7,392 bases of DNA from Alphaproteobacteria bacterium (GTDB lineage Bacteria; Pseudomonadota; Alphaproteobacteria; Kiloniellales; JAKSDN01): NCBI GenBank assembly GCA_030598385.1, contig JAUVQB010000063.1:1-7392 (forward strand), given 5' to 3'. Every line of letters starts with the position of its first letter. Within the stretch, counting starts at the first letter, position 1. A model generated the notes under the pieces. That model was not told the DNA's origin. It worked only from the letters and a program-made list of their open reading frames with translations, and did no database searches. Positions 1 to 6,124 of the stretch are shown here, in pieces. The translations under genes were made by a program, and so were the position numbers.

Positions 1-1182
1 AAAATCTTCCTCATTTTCCTACGTTTGGGGTGCACGTCATTTGGCGGGCCAATCGCACATCTCGGCTATTTCCGTAATGAGTTTGTTGGGCGACGTAAAT
101 GGATCGAAGAGCGCGCATATGCTGATTTAGTTGCGCTCTGCCAATTCCTGCCTGGACCAGCGTCGAGTCAGGTCGGTATTGGTGTTGGACTCTCAAGAGC
201 CGGGCTATGTGGCGCGATTGCCGCTTGGCTTGGTTTCACTCTACCATCGGCACTTGTCTTGATTGCGTTCGGCTACGGTGTCGTCGCTTTCCAGGACGCC
301 GTCGATCACGGCATCCTTCACGGCCTCAAAGTGGTTGCCGTCGCGGTTGTCGCGCAGGCGGTATGGGCTATGGCCCGCAATCTTTGCCCGGACGCAAAGC
401 GTGCTACCATGGCGGTACTTGCAGCGGTCGCTGTTCTCGCTTCCCCGACGCCGCTCGTGCAGGTTGGTGTGATTGTATTCGGTGGGCTAGTGGGGCTCAT
501 TTCTCTTCGAGCCGAGACACCATCCGAACATGTTCCGCTCGGTATCAATGTCAACCGCCGCGTCGCGGTCGCGTCATTGCTACTATTCTTCGCCGGATTG
601 GTCGGGCTGCCGATACTTGCAGCCGCTCATCCCTCGCACACACTTGCCCTCGTCGAAAGCTTCTATTCGTCTGGTTCGCTGGTGTTTGGCGGTGGTCACG
701 TTGTCTTGCCGCTCTTGCAGGCCGAAGTTGTTCCGCCTGGTTGGGTTTCGAACGATGCATTCCTCGCCGGGTACGGCGCGGCGCAAGCGGTTCCCGGCCC
801 TCTCTTCACGTTCGCAGCCTACGTTGGAGCCGTGATGAAGCCGGTACCAAACGGATTGGTCGGCGCGATTGTTTGTCTCGTCGCGATCTTCGTCCCGTCA
901 TTTCTACTTGTTGTCGGCGCTCTCCCGTTCTGGGATGCGTTGCGGCGAATTAAGGCAATGCAGGCTGCTCTTCTCGGTATCAACGCCGCTGTTGTCGGGA
1001 TTCTGCTCGCCGCGCTATACAACCCGGTGTGGACGAGTGCGATCCTAGTCCCAGCGGATTTCGGACTGGCGATTGGGGCATTTACCCTGCTGGTGTTCTG
1101 GAAATTACCACCATGGCTCGTCGTCATTCTAACAGCACTCGGCGGCTGGTCGATCGCCGCTCTTCCGTCGATGCTATCATGA
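1..1182 (+). CDS. chrA: Chromate transporter, ChrA family (CHR), two-domain; 5' end outside window
   Basis: Inner-membrane transporter of the CHR superfamily. Characterised ChrA proteins expel chromate from the cytoplasm, but many members are untested and may carry other anions. The reading frame is open from base 1, giving 393 visible codons, and the family conservation (FLRLGCTSFGGPIAHLGYF) begins before any start codon. The gene is therefore truncated by the window edge, and the TTG at 25 is not a real start. The long two-domain form is visible as an internal duplication. The N-terminal half has FGGP at residues 14-17 and QFLPGP at 48-53. The C-terminal half has FGGGHVVLPLL at 229-239 and QAVPGP at 262-267. 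Many hydrophobic segments fill the protein, for example around 71-95, 112-126, 137-167, 189-208, 285-306, 323-340 and 355-383. Only a few N-terminal residues seem missing. GC content and codon use (many TTG, GTT, ATT) differ from the genes to the right, suggesting separate ancestry. It converges with mutL. The family call is confident; the substrate is inferred. Confidence 0.93.
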   Translation, partial: KIFLIFLRLGCTSFGGPIAHLGYFRNEFVGRRKWIEERAYADLVALCQFLPGPASSQVGIGVGLSRAGLCGAIAAWLGFTLPSALVLIAFGYGVVAFQDAVDHGILHGLKVVAVAVVAQAVWAMARNLCPDAKRATMAVLAAVAVLASPTPLVQVGVIVFGGLVGLISLRAETPSEHVPLGINVNRRVAVASLLLFFAGLVGLPILAAAHPSHTLALVESFYSSGSLVFGGGHVVLPLLQAEVVPPGWVSNDAFLAGYGAAQAVPGPLFTFAAYVGAVMKPVPNGLVGAIVCLVAIFVPSFLLVVGALPFWDALRRIKAMQAALLGINAAVVGILLAALYNPVWTSAILVPADFGLAIGAFTLLVFWKLPPWLVVILTALGGWSIAALPSMLS

Positions 1183-1238
1183 GGTTGAATTAGCGATGTC
1201 TACGAACGAAATAGTTCGCAACCATGGATGATGAGGGC

Positions 1239-1257
1239 CTATGCGCTGGCCGCATAG
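1239..1257. repeat. Perfect 7-bp hairpin with 5-nt loop (possible 3' stem-loop)
   Basis: CTATGCG at 1239-1245 and CGCATAG at 1251-1257 are exact reverse complements around a CTGGC loop. A weaker 5-bp stem lies just upstream (CGAAC 1203-1207, GTTCG 1214-1218). The stem sits 57 bp beyond the chrA stop, where a 3'-end-protecting or terminator structure would be plausible. No run of T follows it on either strand, so intrinsic termination is not supported. The structure is seen directly; a function is conjecture. Confidence 0.4.
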
Positions 1258-1265
1258 CATCACCA

Positions 1266-1361
1266 ATGTCCGAGTCGGGTCACAAGGCGACTCTTTGTGA
1301 GCCTATGGAAAACGTCCGTTGTTGAGGGCAAGGCGGACGTAATTAGCGCCAAACCGGACAT
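1266..1361. repeat. Nested inverted repeats (TGTCCG/CGGACA-type intergenic element)
   Basis: Four copies of a short motif are arranged symmetrically. The outer arms are ATGTCCG at 1266-1272 and CGGACAT at 1355-1361. The inner arms are ACGTCCG at 1312-1318 and CGGACGT at 1334-1340. Each pair is a perfect 7-bp reverse complement. A further pair, GAGTCG (1272-1277) and CGACTC (1288-1293), sits inside the left half, overlapped by TCACAA/TTGTGA (1280-1285, 1295-1300). From general knowledge, similar 'GTCCG...GGGTCA...GCGGACA' segments recur between genes in some alphaproteobacteria and give spurious short ORFs beginning MSA/MSE. This copy would be a diverged member. That link is recollection of a pattern, not a search result. 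Confidence 0.45.
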
Positions 1362-1417
1362 CTCCGAATTACCAGCGATAAGGCCTTGGGTGTTTTGGAC
1401 GCGGAGGTGCCGGACGC

Positions 1418-3286
1418 TCAGCGGCGGCCGAACAGGCGCTCGATGTCGGCCAGCTTCAGCTCGACATAGGTCGGCCGGCCGTGGTTGCACTGGCCGGAGT
1501 GGGGCGTCGCCTCCATCTGTCGCAACAGCGCGTTCATCTCCGCCGCGTTCAAGAGCCGCCCGGCCCTGACCGAACCGTGGCAGGCCATGGTCGAGCAGAC
1601 CGCCTCCAGAGCGGACCGCAGCGCGAGCGCCTCGCCCAGCTCGGCCAGCTCGTCGGCGAGATCGCGCACCAGGCCCTGAATGTCGACCTCGCCCAGCAAG
1701 GCCGGGGTCTCGCGCACCACCACGGCGCCGGGGCCGAAGGCCTCGAGCCCGAGCCCGATCTCGGCCAGCTCCTCGGCCCGGGCGGCGAGCCGCTCGGCGG
1801 CCGGCTCGTCGAGCTCCACCACCTCGGGCAACAGCAGGAGCTGGGCGGCGACCCGGCCGGCCGAGAGCTGCTCTTTCATGCCTTCGTAGACCAGGCGCTC
1901 GTGGGCCGCGTGCTGGTCGACGATGATGATCCCGTCGCTGTTCTGGGCGACGATATAGGTACCGTGCAGCTGGGCCCGCGCGGCGCCCAAAGGATAGGCC
2001 TCGGCGGGCGCTTCCTCGCCGACGGCGACGTTTTCCTCGCGCGCCGCCTCCCCATTGGCGCCTGTCGGCCGCGCACCGGGAATCTGGGCAAGCCCCGGCA
2101 AGGGCGCGTGGTAGGCGGCCGCCGCCTCGGCGAGGCCGCGCGGCAGCGTCGTTCTGGTGCCGGCCTGGGAATAGACCGGCCCGGCGCCCCGGCTCGGTAA
2201 CATCGCGCCCGGTGTCATCGCCCCTAGCGCCGCCGTCGAGACCGTGGTCGAGGCGCGGTGCCCGGCCTCGGCGAGCGCGTGCTTGGCGGCGCTCACGATC
2301 AGGCCGCGCACCAGGGCGGGATCGCGGAAGCGCACCTCGGTCTTGGCCGGATGGACGTTGACGTCGACCAGGGCCGGCGGCACTTCCAGGAACAAGGCCA
2401 GCATGGGGTGGCGGTCGTGCGCCAGAAAGTCGCGATAGGCCCCGCGCACCGCGCCGTAGAGCAGCTTGTCGCGCACCGGCCGGCCGTTGACGAAGAGGTA
2501 CTGGGCCTGGGAATTGGCCCGGTTGAGGGTCGGCAGGCCGATGTGGCCGGTCAGGCGAAGGCCTTCGCGCTCGGCGTCGATCGCCAGCGCGTTCTCGGCA
2601 AAGTCGCGGCCGAGGATCGCCGCGAGACGGCTCAGGCGGGACTCGAAGAGCTCGCCCTGGGCGGCCGGCAGGTTCAGGAGATCGCGCCGGCCGTCGCTCA
2701 AGACGAAGCCGACCCCATGGTGCGCCATGGCAAGCCGCGTCAGGGCGTCGCGCGCCTGCATCTGCTCGGCCCGCGCCGATTTGAGGAACTTGAGTCGCGC
2801 CGGGGTCGCGTAGAACAGGTCGCGCACCTCGACCCGGGTGCCGCGGCCGAGCGCCGCCGGCGCGGCCTCGCCCTTCAGCCCGCCTTCGACGGTGAGGCTC
2901 CAGGCCTCGCCAGCGTCGGCAGCATCGGCGGCATCGGCGGCGCCCGCCGCCCGGCTGGTGACGGTCATGCGGCTGACCGCCCCGATCGACGGCAGGGCCT
3001 CGCCGCGGAAACCGAGGGTCAAGATGTGGACCAGATCGTCCTCGGGCAGCTTCGAGGTGGCATGGCGCTCGACGGCGAGGGCCAGCTCCCCCGGCGTCAT
3101 GCCGTGGCCGTCGTCGCTCACCGAGAGATAGCTTCGCCCGCCGTCGTTGAGCACCGCCTCGATGTTCCGGGCGCCCGCGTCGAGGGCGTTCTCCAGCAAC
3201 TCCTTGAGGGCGGCCGCCGGACGCTCGACCACCTCGCCGGCAGCGATGCGGTTGACCAGGGTCTCCGGCAGCAGGCGCAGGCTCAT
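1418..3286 (-). CDS. mutL: DNA mismatch repair protein MutL (endonuclease-type)
   Basis: MutL couples mismatch recognition by MutS to strand incision and excision. The 622-residue product is full length for the family. The N-terminal GHKL ATPase shows [11 protein letters not shown] (29-39), the DDGHGM lid motif (58-63), GFRGEALPS (92-100) and [16 protein letters not shown] (149-164). The second N-terminal subdomain has [11 protein letters not shown] (264-274) and [13 protein letters not shown] (308-320). A low-complexity linker (about 335-430) leads to the C-terminal dimerisation domain. That domain carries the metal-binding nuclease motif [12 protein letters not shown] (457-468), a QLLLLP beta-clamp-binding motif (482-487), ACHGS (568-572), CNHGRP (600-605) and a terminal FGR. 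These point to a nicking MutL of the kind used by bacteria without MutH. The ATG overlaps the pgi stop as ATGA, and GAGG lies 7 nt upstream. An unusual Ala/Asp-rich insert occupies about residues 113-127. Confidence 0.98.
   Translation of the reverse strand: MSLRLLPETLVNRIAAGEVVERPAAALKELLENALDAGARNIEAVLNDGGRSYLSVSDDGHGMTPGELALAVERHATSKLPEDDLVHILTLGFRGEALPSIGAVSRMTVTSRAAGAADAADAADAGEAWSLTVEGGLKGEAAPAALGRGTRVEVRDLFYATPARLKFLKSARAEQMQARDALTRLAMAHHGVGFVLSDGRRDLLNLPAAQGELFESRLSRLAAILGRDFAENALAIDAEREGLRLTGHIGLPTLNRANSQAQYLFVNGRPVRDKLLYGAVRGAYRDFLAHDRHPMLALFLEVPPALVDVNVHPAKTEVRFRDPALVRGLIVSAAKHALAEAGHRASTTVSTAALGAMTPGAMLPSRGAGPVYSQAGTRTTLPRGLAEAAAAYHAPLPGLAQIPGARPTGANGEAAREENVAVGEEAPAEAYPLGAARAQLHGTYIVAQNSDGIIIVDQHAAHERLVYEGMKEQLSAGRVAAQLLLLPEVVELDEPAAERLAARAEELAEIGLGLEAFGPGAVVVRETPALLGEVDIQGLVRDLADELAELGEALALRSALEAVCSTMACHGSVRAGRLLNAAEMNALLRQMEATPHSGQCNHGRPTYVELKLADIERLFGRR
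2911..2937 (-). repeat. Three tandem 9-bp units inside mutL (Ala-Ala-Asp repeat)
   Basis: On the + strand the units are CAGCGTCGG, CAGCATCGG and CGGCATCGG, differing by single substitutions, with a more diverged fourth unit following at 2938-2946. On the coding strand they encode a run of Ala-Ala-Asp at about residues 116-124 of MutL. The unit length is a multiple of three, so gain or loss of a unit keeps the frame. The insert falls between the GFRGEAL motif and the GTRVEV motif of the ATPase, in a loop whose length probably varies. Confidence 0.75.
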
Positions 3287-4614
3287 GACGCGGCCTCGTC
3301 CGATCCCGCCGCCGCCTGCAGATAGTCCCGCGCCAAGCGCTTGCCCTCCTCCACGGCCGGTTGGTCGAAGGGGTTCACGCCGAGCAGACCGGCGGCAATC
3401 ACCGTTTCTAACATGAAGTGCATCATCAGGGCGCCGAGCTGGTATTCGCCAAGCTCGCGCAGGCGAAACTGGCGCACCGGCCGGCCGTTGCGGGCGAGCG
3501 TGTCCGCCGTCGCGCGCGCCATGGCGTCCAGCAGATCACCGAGGCTGCGCCCGCCAAGATACATCAAGCCTGCGCTATCGGCCCGCGCCGGCTCGACTAG
3601 CTCTATTCTGGGGCCGAGGCCGGCGGTCTCCAGGCTGACGATCGTGAACAGCTTGTCTTGGGGCCCCGCCAGATAGAGCTGGAGCTGGGAGTGCTGATCG
3701 GTGGCGCCGCGGGCGTCGATCGGGGTCAGGCCCAAGCCGTCCTTGCCCAGGCTCTCGGCCCAGAGTTGGCGATGCCACAGCCCGAAGGTCGCCAGACGGT
3801 CCACGTAGGTCATCAGCACGTTCTGCGTCACCCGGCGGTCCTGGGCGAGGCCGACCGCGATCGCCGCGCCCAGGGCGGGCGGGGCGTCGCCGGCGGTCGC
3901 CGCGCCCAAGCTCGCGTCGAGCACCTCGCAGGCGCCGGCGCGGAACGCCTCGGCGTCGAGCCCGGCGATCATCGCCGGCAGCGCGCCGACGGCGGAAAAC
4001 ACCGAGAAGCGGCCACCCAGCTCCGGATCGTGCGGCAGCCGAACACAGCCGTAAGCATCGGCCAGGGCGCCGAGGGTGCCGCTGCCGGGTTCGGTGATTA
4101 CGACGAGACGGCGGGCAACGCCATCGCGCCCCAGCGCCGCCTCCAGCCGAGGCAAGATTACCAGCAACTGCGCCAGGGTCTCCGCCGTGCCGCCCGATTT
4201 CGAGACGGCCAGCACGCCGGTCTCGGCGAAATCGAGGCGCTCGAGCAGCGCCTCGAAGCTGTCGGGGTCCACGTTGTCGAGGAACCGCAGACGCGGCGTG
4301 CCCGCGGCCGGGCCGACCCCGCGCTCGGCGAGCGCGGCGAGGCTTTGCCCGCCCAAAGAGGAGCCACCGGTGCCGAGCACCAGCACCTCGGCACAGGTGT
4401 CGCGAAACGACCGGCTGATCTCGCCGCAGGCCTTGAGATCGTCGCTGAGCCGCGGGGCGGTCAGAAACGCGAGCGACCCGTCCGCGCCGGCGGCGGCAAG
4501 CTTCGCCAGGACCGGGGCCGCAGCCTCCAACAGACGTGCGAGCGACGTGGCGCTCAGGCCACCCTCGCCGATGGTGTCGGCCAGAGCGCACTCGATCAAC
4601 TGTTGATAGGGCAT
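3283..4614 (-). CDS. pgi: Glucose-6-phosphate isomerase (short bacterial form)
   Basis: This cytoplasmic enzyme interconverts glucose 6-phosphate and fructose 6-phosphate in glycolysis and gluconeogenesis. At 443 residues it matches the short (about 450-residue) bacterial form rather than the E. coli-sized (about 550) form. The two SIS sugar-phosphate domains are visible. They include [12 protein letters not shown] (79-90), the phosphate-binding SKSGGTAET (138-146), [14 protein letters not shown] (200-213, PROSITE-like signature 1), AESLGKDG (286-293, with Glu287 the likely catalytic base), GATDQHSQ (303-310, His308) and [12 protein letters not shown] (414-425, signature 2, Lys425). All expected active-site residues are present. 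The ATG at 4614 fits the family N-terminus but has no clear Shine-Dalgarno sequence; the upstream stretch is pyrimidine-rich (TCCTTCCTTCC). Its stop overlaps the mutL start by 4 bp, suggesting co-transcription and translational coupling. Confidence 0.97.
   Translation of the reverse strand: MPYQQLIECALADTIGEGGLSATSLARLLEAAAPVLAKLAAAGADGSLAFLTAPRLSDDLKACGEISRSFRDTCAEVLVLGTGGSSLGGQSLAALAERGVGPAAGTPRLRFLDNVDPDSFEALLERLDFAETGVLAVSKSGGTAETLAQLLVILPRLEAALGRDGVARRLVVITEPGSGTLGALADAYGCVRLPHDPELGGRFSVFSAVGALPAMIAGLDAEAFRAGACEVLDASLGAATAGDAPPALGAAIAVGLAQDRRVTQNVLMTYVDRLATFGLWHRQLWAESLGKDGLGLTPIDARGATDQHSQLQLYLAGPQDKLFTIVSLETAGLGPRIELVEPARADSAGLMYLGGRSLGDLLDAMARATADTLARNGRPVRQFRLRELGEYQLGALMMHFMLETVIAAGLLGVNPFDQPAVEEGKRLARDYLQAAAGSDEAAS
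3294..3297 (-). promoter_or_regulatory. Ribosome binding site for mutL inside the pgi 3' end
   Basis: GAGG on the - strand lies 7 nt before the mutL ATG (3286-3284), within the last codons of pgi. Together with the ATGA overlap it supports this start and suggests translational coupling. Confidence 0.55.
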
Positions 4615-4647
4615 GGAAGGAAGGACCGCGGAAATTGCTCGGAGGCC

Positions 4648-4676
4648 ACTCTAGCAAAGCCGCCGGCCACTCAAAA
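4648..4676 (-). promoter_or_regulatory. Possible sigma70-type promoter for pgi-mutL
   Basis: On the - strand a TAGAGT -10-like hexamer (4653-4648, 4 of 6 consensus positions) follows either TTGAGT at 15 bp (4674-4669, 4 of 6) or TTTTGA at 17 bp (4676-4671). Initiation about 7 bp beyond the -10 would give a leader of about 27 nt before the pgi ATG. This is the most AT-rich patch in the spacer, but alphaproteobacterial promoters are loosely conserved, so this is a weak prediction. The 8-bp direct repeat GGCCACTC (4644-4651 and 4665-4672 on +) overlaps both hexamers, placing them one two-turn distance (21 bp) apart, which could be an operator or chance. Confidence 0.3.
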
Positions 4677-4685
4677 GGCACAGGC

Positions 4686-4760
4686 GGGAGTCTGCCGGGA
4701 GTCTGCCGGGAGTCTGCCGGGAGTCCGCCGCGTTTCCGCCTGATTCCGCCCGATTCCGGA
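4686..4760. repeat. Decaying 11-bp tandem repeat array in the M16-pgi spacer
   Basis: Three identical units GGGAGTCTGCC (4686-4696, 4697-4707, 4708-4718) are followed by GGGAGTCCGCC (4719-4729, one change) and GCGTTTCCGCC (4730-4740). Two 10-bp relatives, TGATTCCGCC (4741-4750) and CGATTCCGGA (4751-4760), complete the run. The shared core is the TCYGCC end. The array starts 10 bp upstream of the candidate pgi promoter and ends 9 bp before the stop codon of the upstream peptidase gene, so it lies wholly between genes. It contains an 8-bp palindrome, TTCCGGAA, at 4754-4761. Replication slippage explains the identical copies. A phased protein-binding array is a possible alternative. Confidence 0.85.
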
Positions 4761-4769
4761 ACCGTCCGC

Positions 4770-6110
4770 TCAGCCGTTCTCCTCGGCCGCGGGCTTTTCG
4801 GACGCGACTCCGTCGGGCCGCCCGACGATCACCACGGTCAGATCCTCGGCGCGGAACAGTTCGCGCGCGACCCGTTGGGCGTCTTCCACCGTCACCGCAT
4901 CGATCAGGTCGTTGCGGATATTCACGTAGTCGATGCCGAGGTCGTCCAACTGGATGCCGAGCAGCGTGCCGGCGATGCCGGAGGTGCTGGAAAAGCGCAG
5001 AGGATAGGACCCGGTCATGTAGGTCTTGGCGTCGTCGACCTCCTCGGCCGTCGGGCCCTCCGCGCCCATGCGCGCCCATTCTTCGCGAATCACCTCGAGG
5101 GATTCGCCGGCCCGCGCGTTCGCCGTCGCCACGCCGCCCCTGACGAGCGCCGCATGCTCCAGGGAGCTGAGGTAGGAGTAAACGGAGTAGGCCAGCCCCC
5201 GCTTCTCCCGCACCTCGGCATAAAGGCGCGAGCTGAAGCCGCCGCCGCCGAGAATACGGTTCGCCACGTGGGCCGCGTAGAAATCCGGATCATCGCGCAT
5301 GAGGCCCTTGTGGGCGAAGGTCATCACGCTCTGCGGCAGGTCGCGTTCGATGACCAGCACCTCGCCCTTCGCCTGGGGCTCCACCTCGGGCAGATCGTAA
5401 GGCGCGGCCTCGGCCGGCAGGCCAAGAAACGCATGATCCAAGAGGGGCCGCAGTTCTTCGGCGGTGATATCGCCCACGACGGACACGATCAACGCATCGC
5501 GGGCGAACCGCTCGGAGACGAAGCGTCTCATGTCGTCGACGCCGATGGCCTGGATGCTTTCGGGGGTGCCGTGGACCGGTCGGCTATAGGGATGGCCGGG
5601 GAACATCATCTCGCGCAGCGCCCGCCGCGCGATGACGTTGGGGTTCTCGGAGTCCTGCGCGAGCTGGACCTGAATCTGGCTGCGAATGCGCCCCACCGGC
5701 TCTTCATCGAAACGCGGCTCGCCCAAGGCCAGACGCAGGAGGTCGAAAGCCGTCTGCCGGTTCTCCGTCAGGGTGCGCAGGCTGCCCCGAAAGGTCTCCA
5801 GCCCGGCATCGAAACTGAGCCTGATGGAGAGGTTCTGCAGCCGCGCCTGAAAGGCCTGGGAATCGAGCTCGCCGGCGCCCTCGTCGATGAGGCCGGAGAC
5901 CAGGTAGGCCAAGCCCTCCTGGCCTTCGGGGTCGAGCACCGCACCGCCGACCAAGGCCATGTCCAGCGACAGAATCGGATTGCTGTGGTCCTCGACCAGC
6001 CACGCCGTGATGCCGCCGGGGCTGGTCACCTGCTGCACTTCGACGGCCCGCGCTGGCAGGCCCGTCGCGAGCGTCAAGAGGGCGGCGAGAAAAAAGCTGG
6101 GAATTCGCAT
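4770..6110 (-). CDS. M16 family peptidase-like protein, non-catalytic partner subunit, periplasmic
   Basis: This is a 446-residue M16B (pitrilysin/processing-peptidase-like) protein. It starts with a clear signal peptide (MRIPSFFLAALLTLATGLPARA, 1-22; Ala-X-Ala before about residue 22), so export to the periplasm is expected. At the place where the zinc site should be it reads GLAYLVSGLIDEGAG (67-80), with no HxxEH, so it cannot bind catalytic zinc in the usual way. It keeps the C-terminal-domain substrate-binding motif GGGGFSSRLYAEVREKRGLAY (288-308), including the Arg301/Tyr308 pair. This fits the inactive subunit of a heterodimer with the product of the adjacent upstream gene; Sphingomonas M16 heterosubunit proteases are the known precedent. 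I chose the ATG at 6110 because GAGGGG precedes it by 5 nt and it begins the signal peptide. A GTG at 6128, overlapping the upstream stop as GTGA, would add six residues (MTRGAA) but lacks a ribosome site. Confidence 0.93.
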   Translation of the reverse strand: MRIPSFFLAALLTLATGLPARAVEVQQVTSPGGITAWLVEDHSNPILSLDMALVGGAVLDPEGQEGLAYLVSGLIDEGAGELDSQAFQARLQNLSIRLSFDAGLETFRGSLRTLTENRQTAFDLLRLALGEPRFDEEPVGRIRSQIQVQLAQDSENPNVIARRALREMMFPGHPYSRPVHGTPESIQAIGVDDMRRFVSERFARDALIVSVVGDITAEELRPLLDHAFLGLPAEAAPYDLPEVEPQAKGEVLVIERDLPQSVMTFAHKGLMRDDPDFYAAHVANRILGGGGFSSRLYAEVREKRGLAYSVYSYLSSLEHAALVRGGVATANARAGESLEVIREEWARMGAEGPTAEEVDDAKTYMTGSYPLRFSSTSGIAGTLLGIQLDDLGIDYVNIRNDLIDAVTVEDAQRVARELFRAEDLTVVIVGRPDGVASEKPAAEENG

Positions 6111-6115
6111 GGCGG

Positions 6116-6121
6116 CCCCTC
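6116..6121 (-). promoter_or_regulatory. Ribosome binding site deciding the start of the second M16 gene
   Basis: GAGGGG on the - strand ends 5 nt before the ATG at 6110. The competing GTG at 6128 has no purine-rich stretch in front of it, so this site favours the ATG. Confidence 0.55.
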
Positions 6122-6124
6122 GCG

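Larger units (their letters stand above)
1183..1417. other. Intergenic gap between convergent chrA and mutL
   Basis: This stretch separates the 3' ends of two convergent genes. The longest ATG-initiated reading frames I could trace are 11 codons (from 1196) and 33 codons (from 1224). Neither has a Shine-Dalgarno sequence or resembles a known protein, so I call no gene. The gap is low in GC (32 of 60 bases at 1321-1380) and holds two small hairpins and a nested inverted-repeat set, listed separately. No classical rho-independent terminator (GC stem plus T-run) is evident for either gene. No tRNA or att-like duplication was seen, though the left part of any acquired segment is outside the window. 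Confidence 0.7.

Noticed and set aside
25..27. TTG as the start of chrA
   Set aside because: Conserved ChrA sequence (KIFLIFLR) is in frame upstream to base 1, so the true start lies outside the window.
207..953. 248-codon + strand frame inside chrA
   Set aside because: It overlaps the ChrA frame completely, is rich in Arg and Cys, and shows no family motif.
1224..1325. 33-codon frame beginning MDDEGLCAGR in the chrA-mutL gap
   Set aside because: It has no ribosome site and overlaps the hairpin and inverted repeats. It looks like the spurious short peptides produced by this type of intergenic repeat.
2258..3325. 355-codon + strand open frame opposite mutL
   Set aside because: Antisense shadow of mutL. 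Composition follows the mutL codon pattern, and there are no recognisable motifs.
4686..4729. CRISPR array
   Set aside because: The units are 11 bp and directly abutting, without spacers; this is a simple tandem repeat.
3575..4743. Two overlapping 360-codon-size open frames, one on each strand, over pgi
   Set aside because: Both are out of frame with the fully motif-supported pgi. The - strand one is Arg-rich and the + strand one is Gln/Gly-rich, typical of GC-driven shadow frames.
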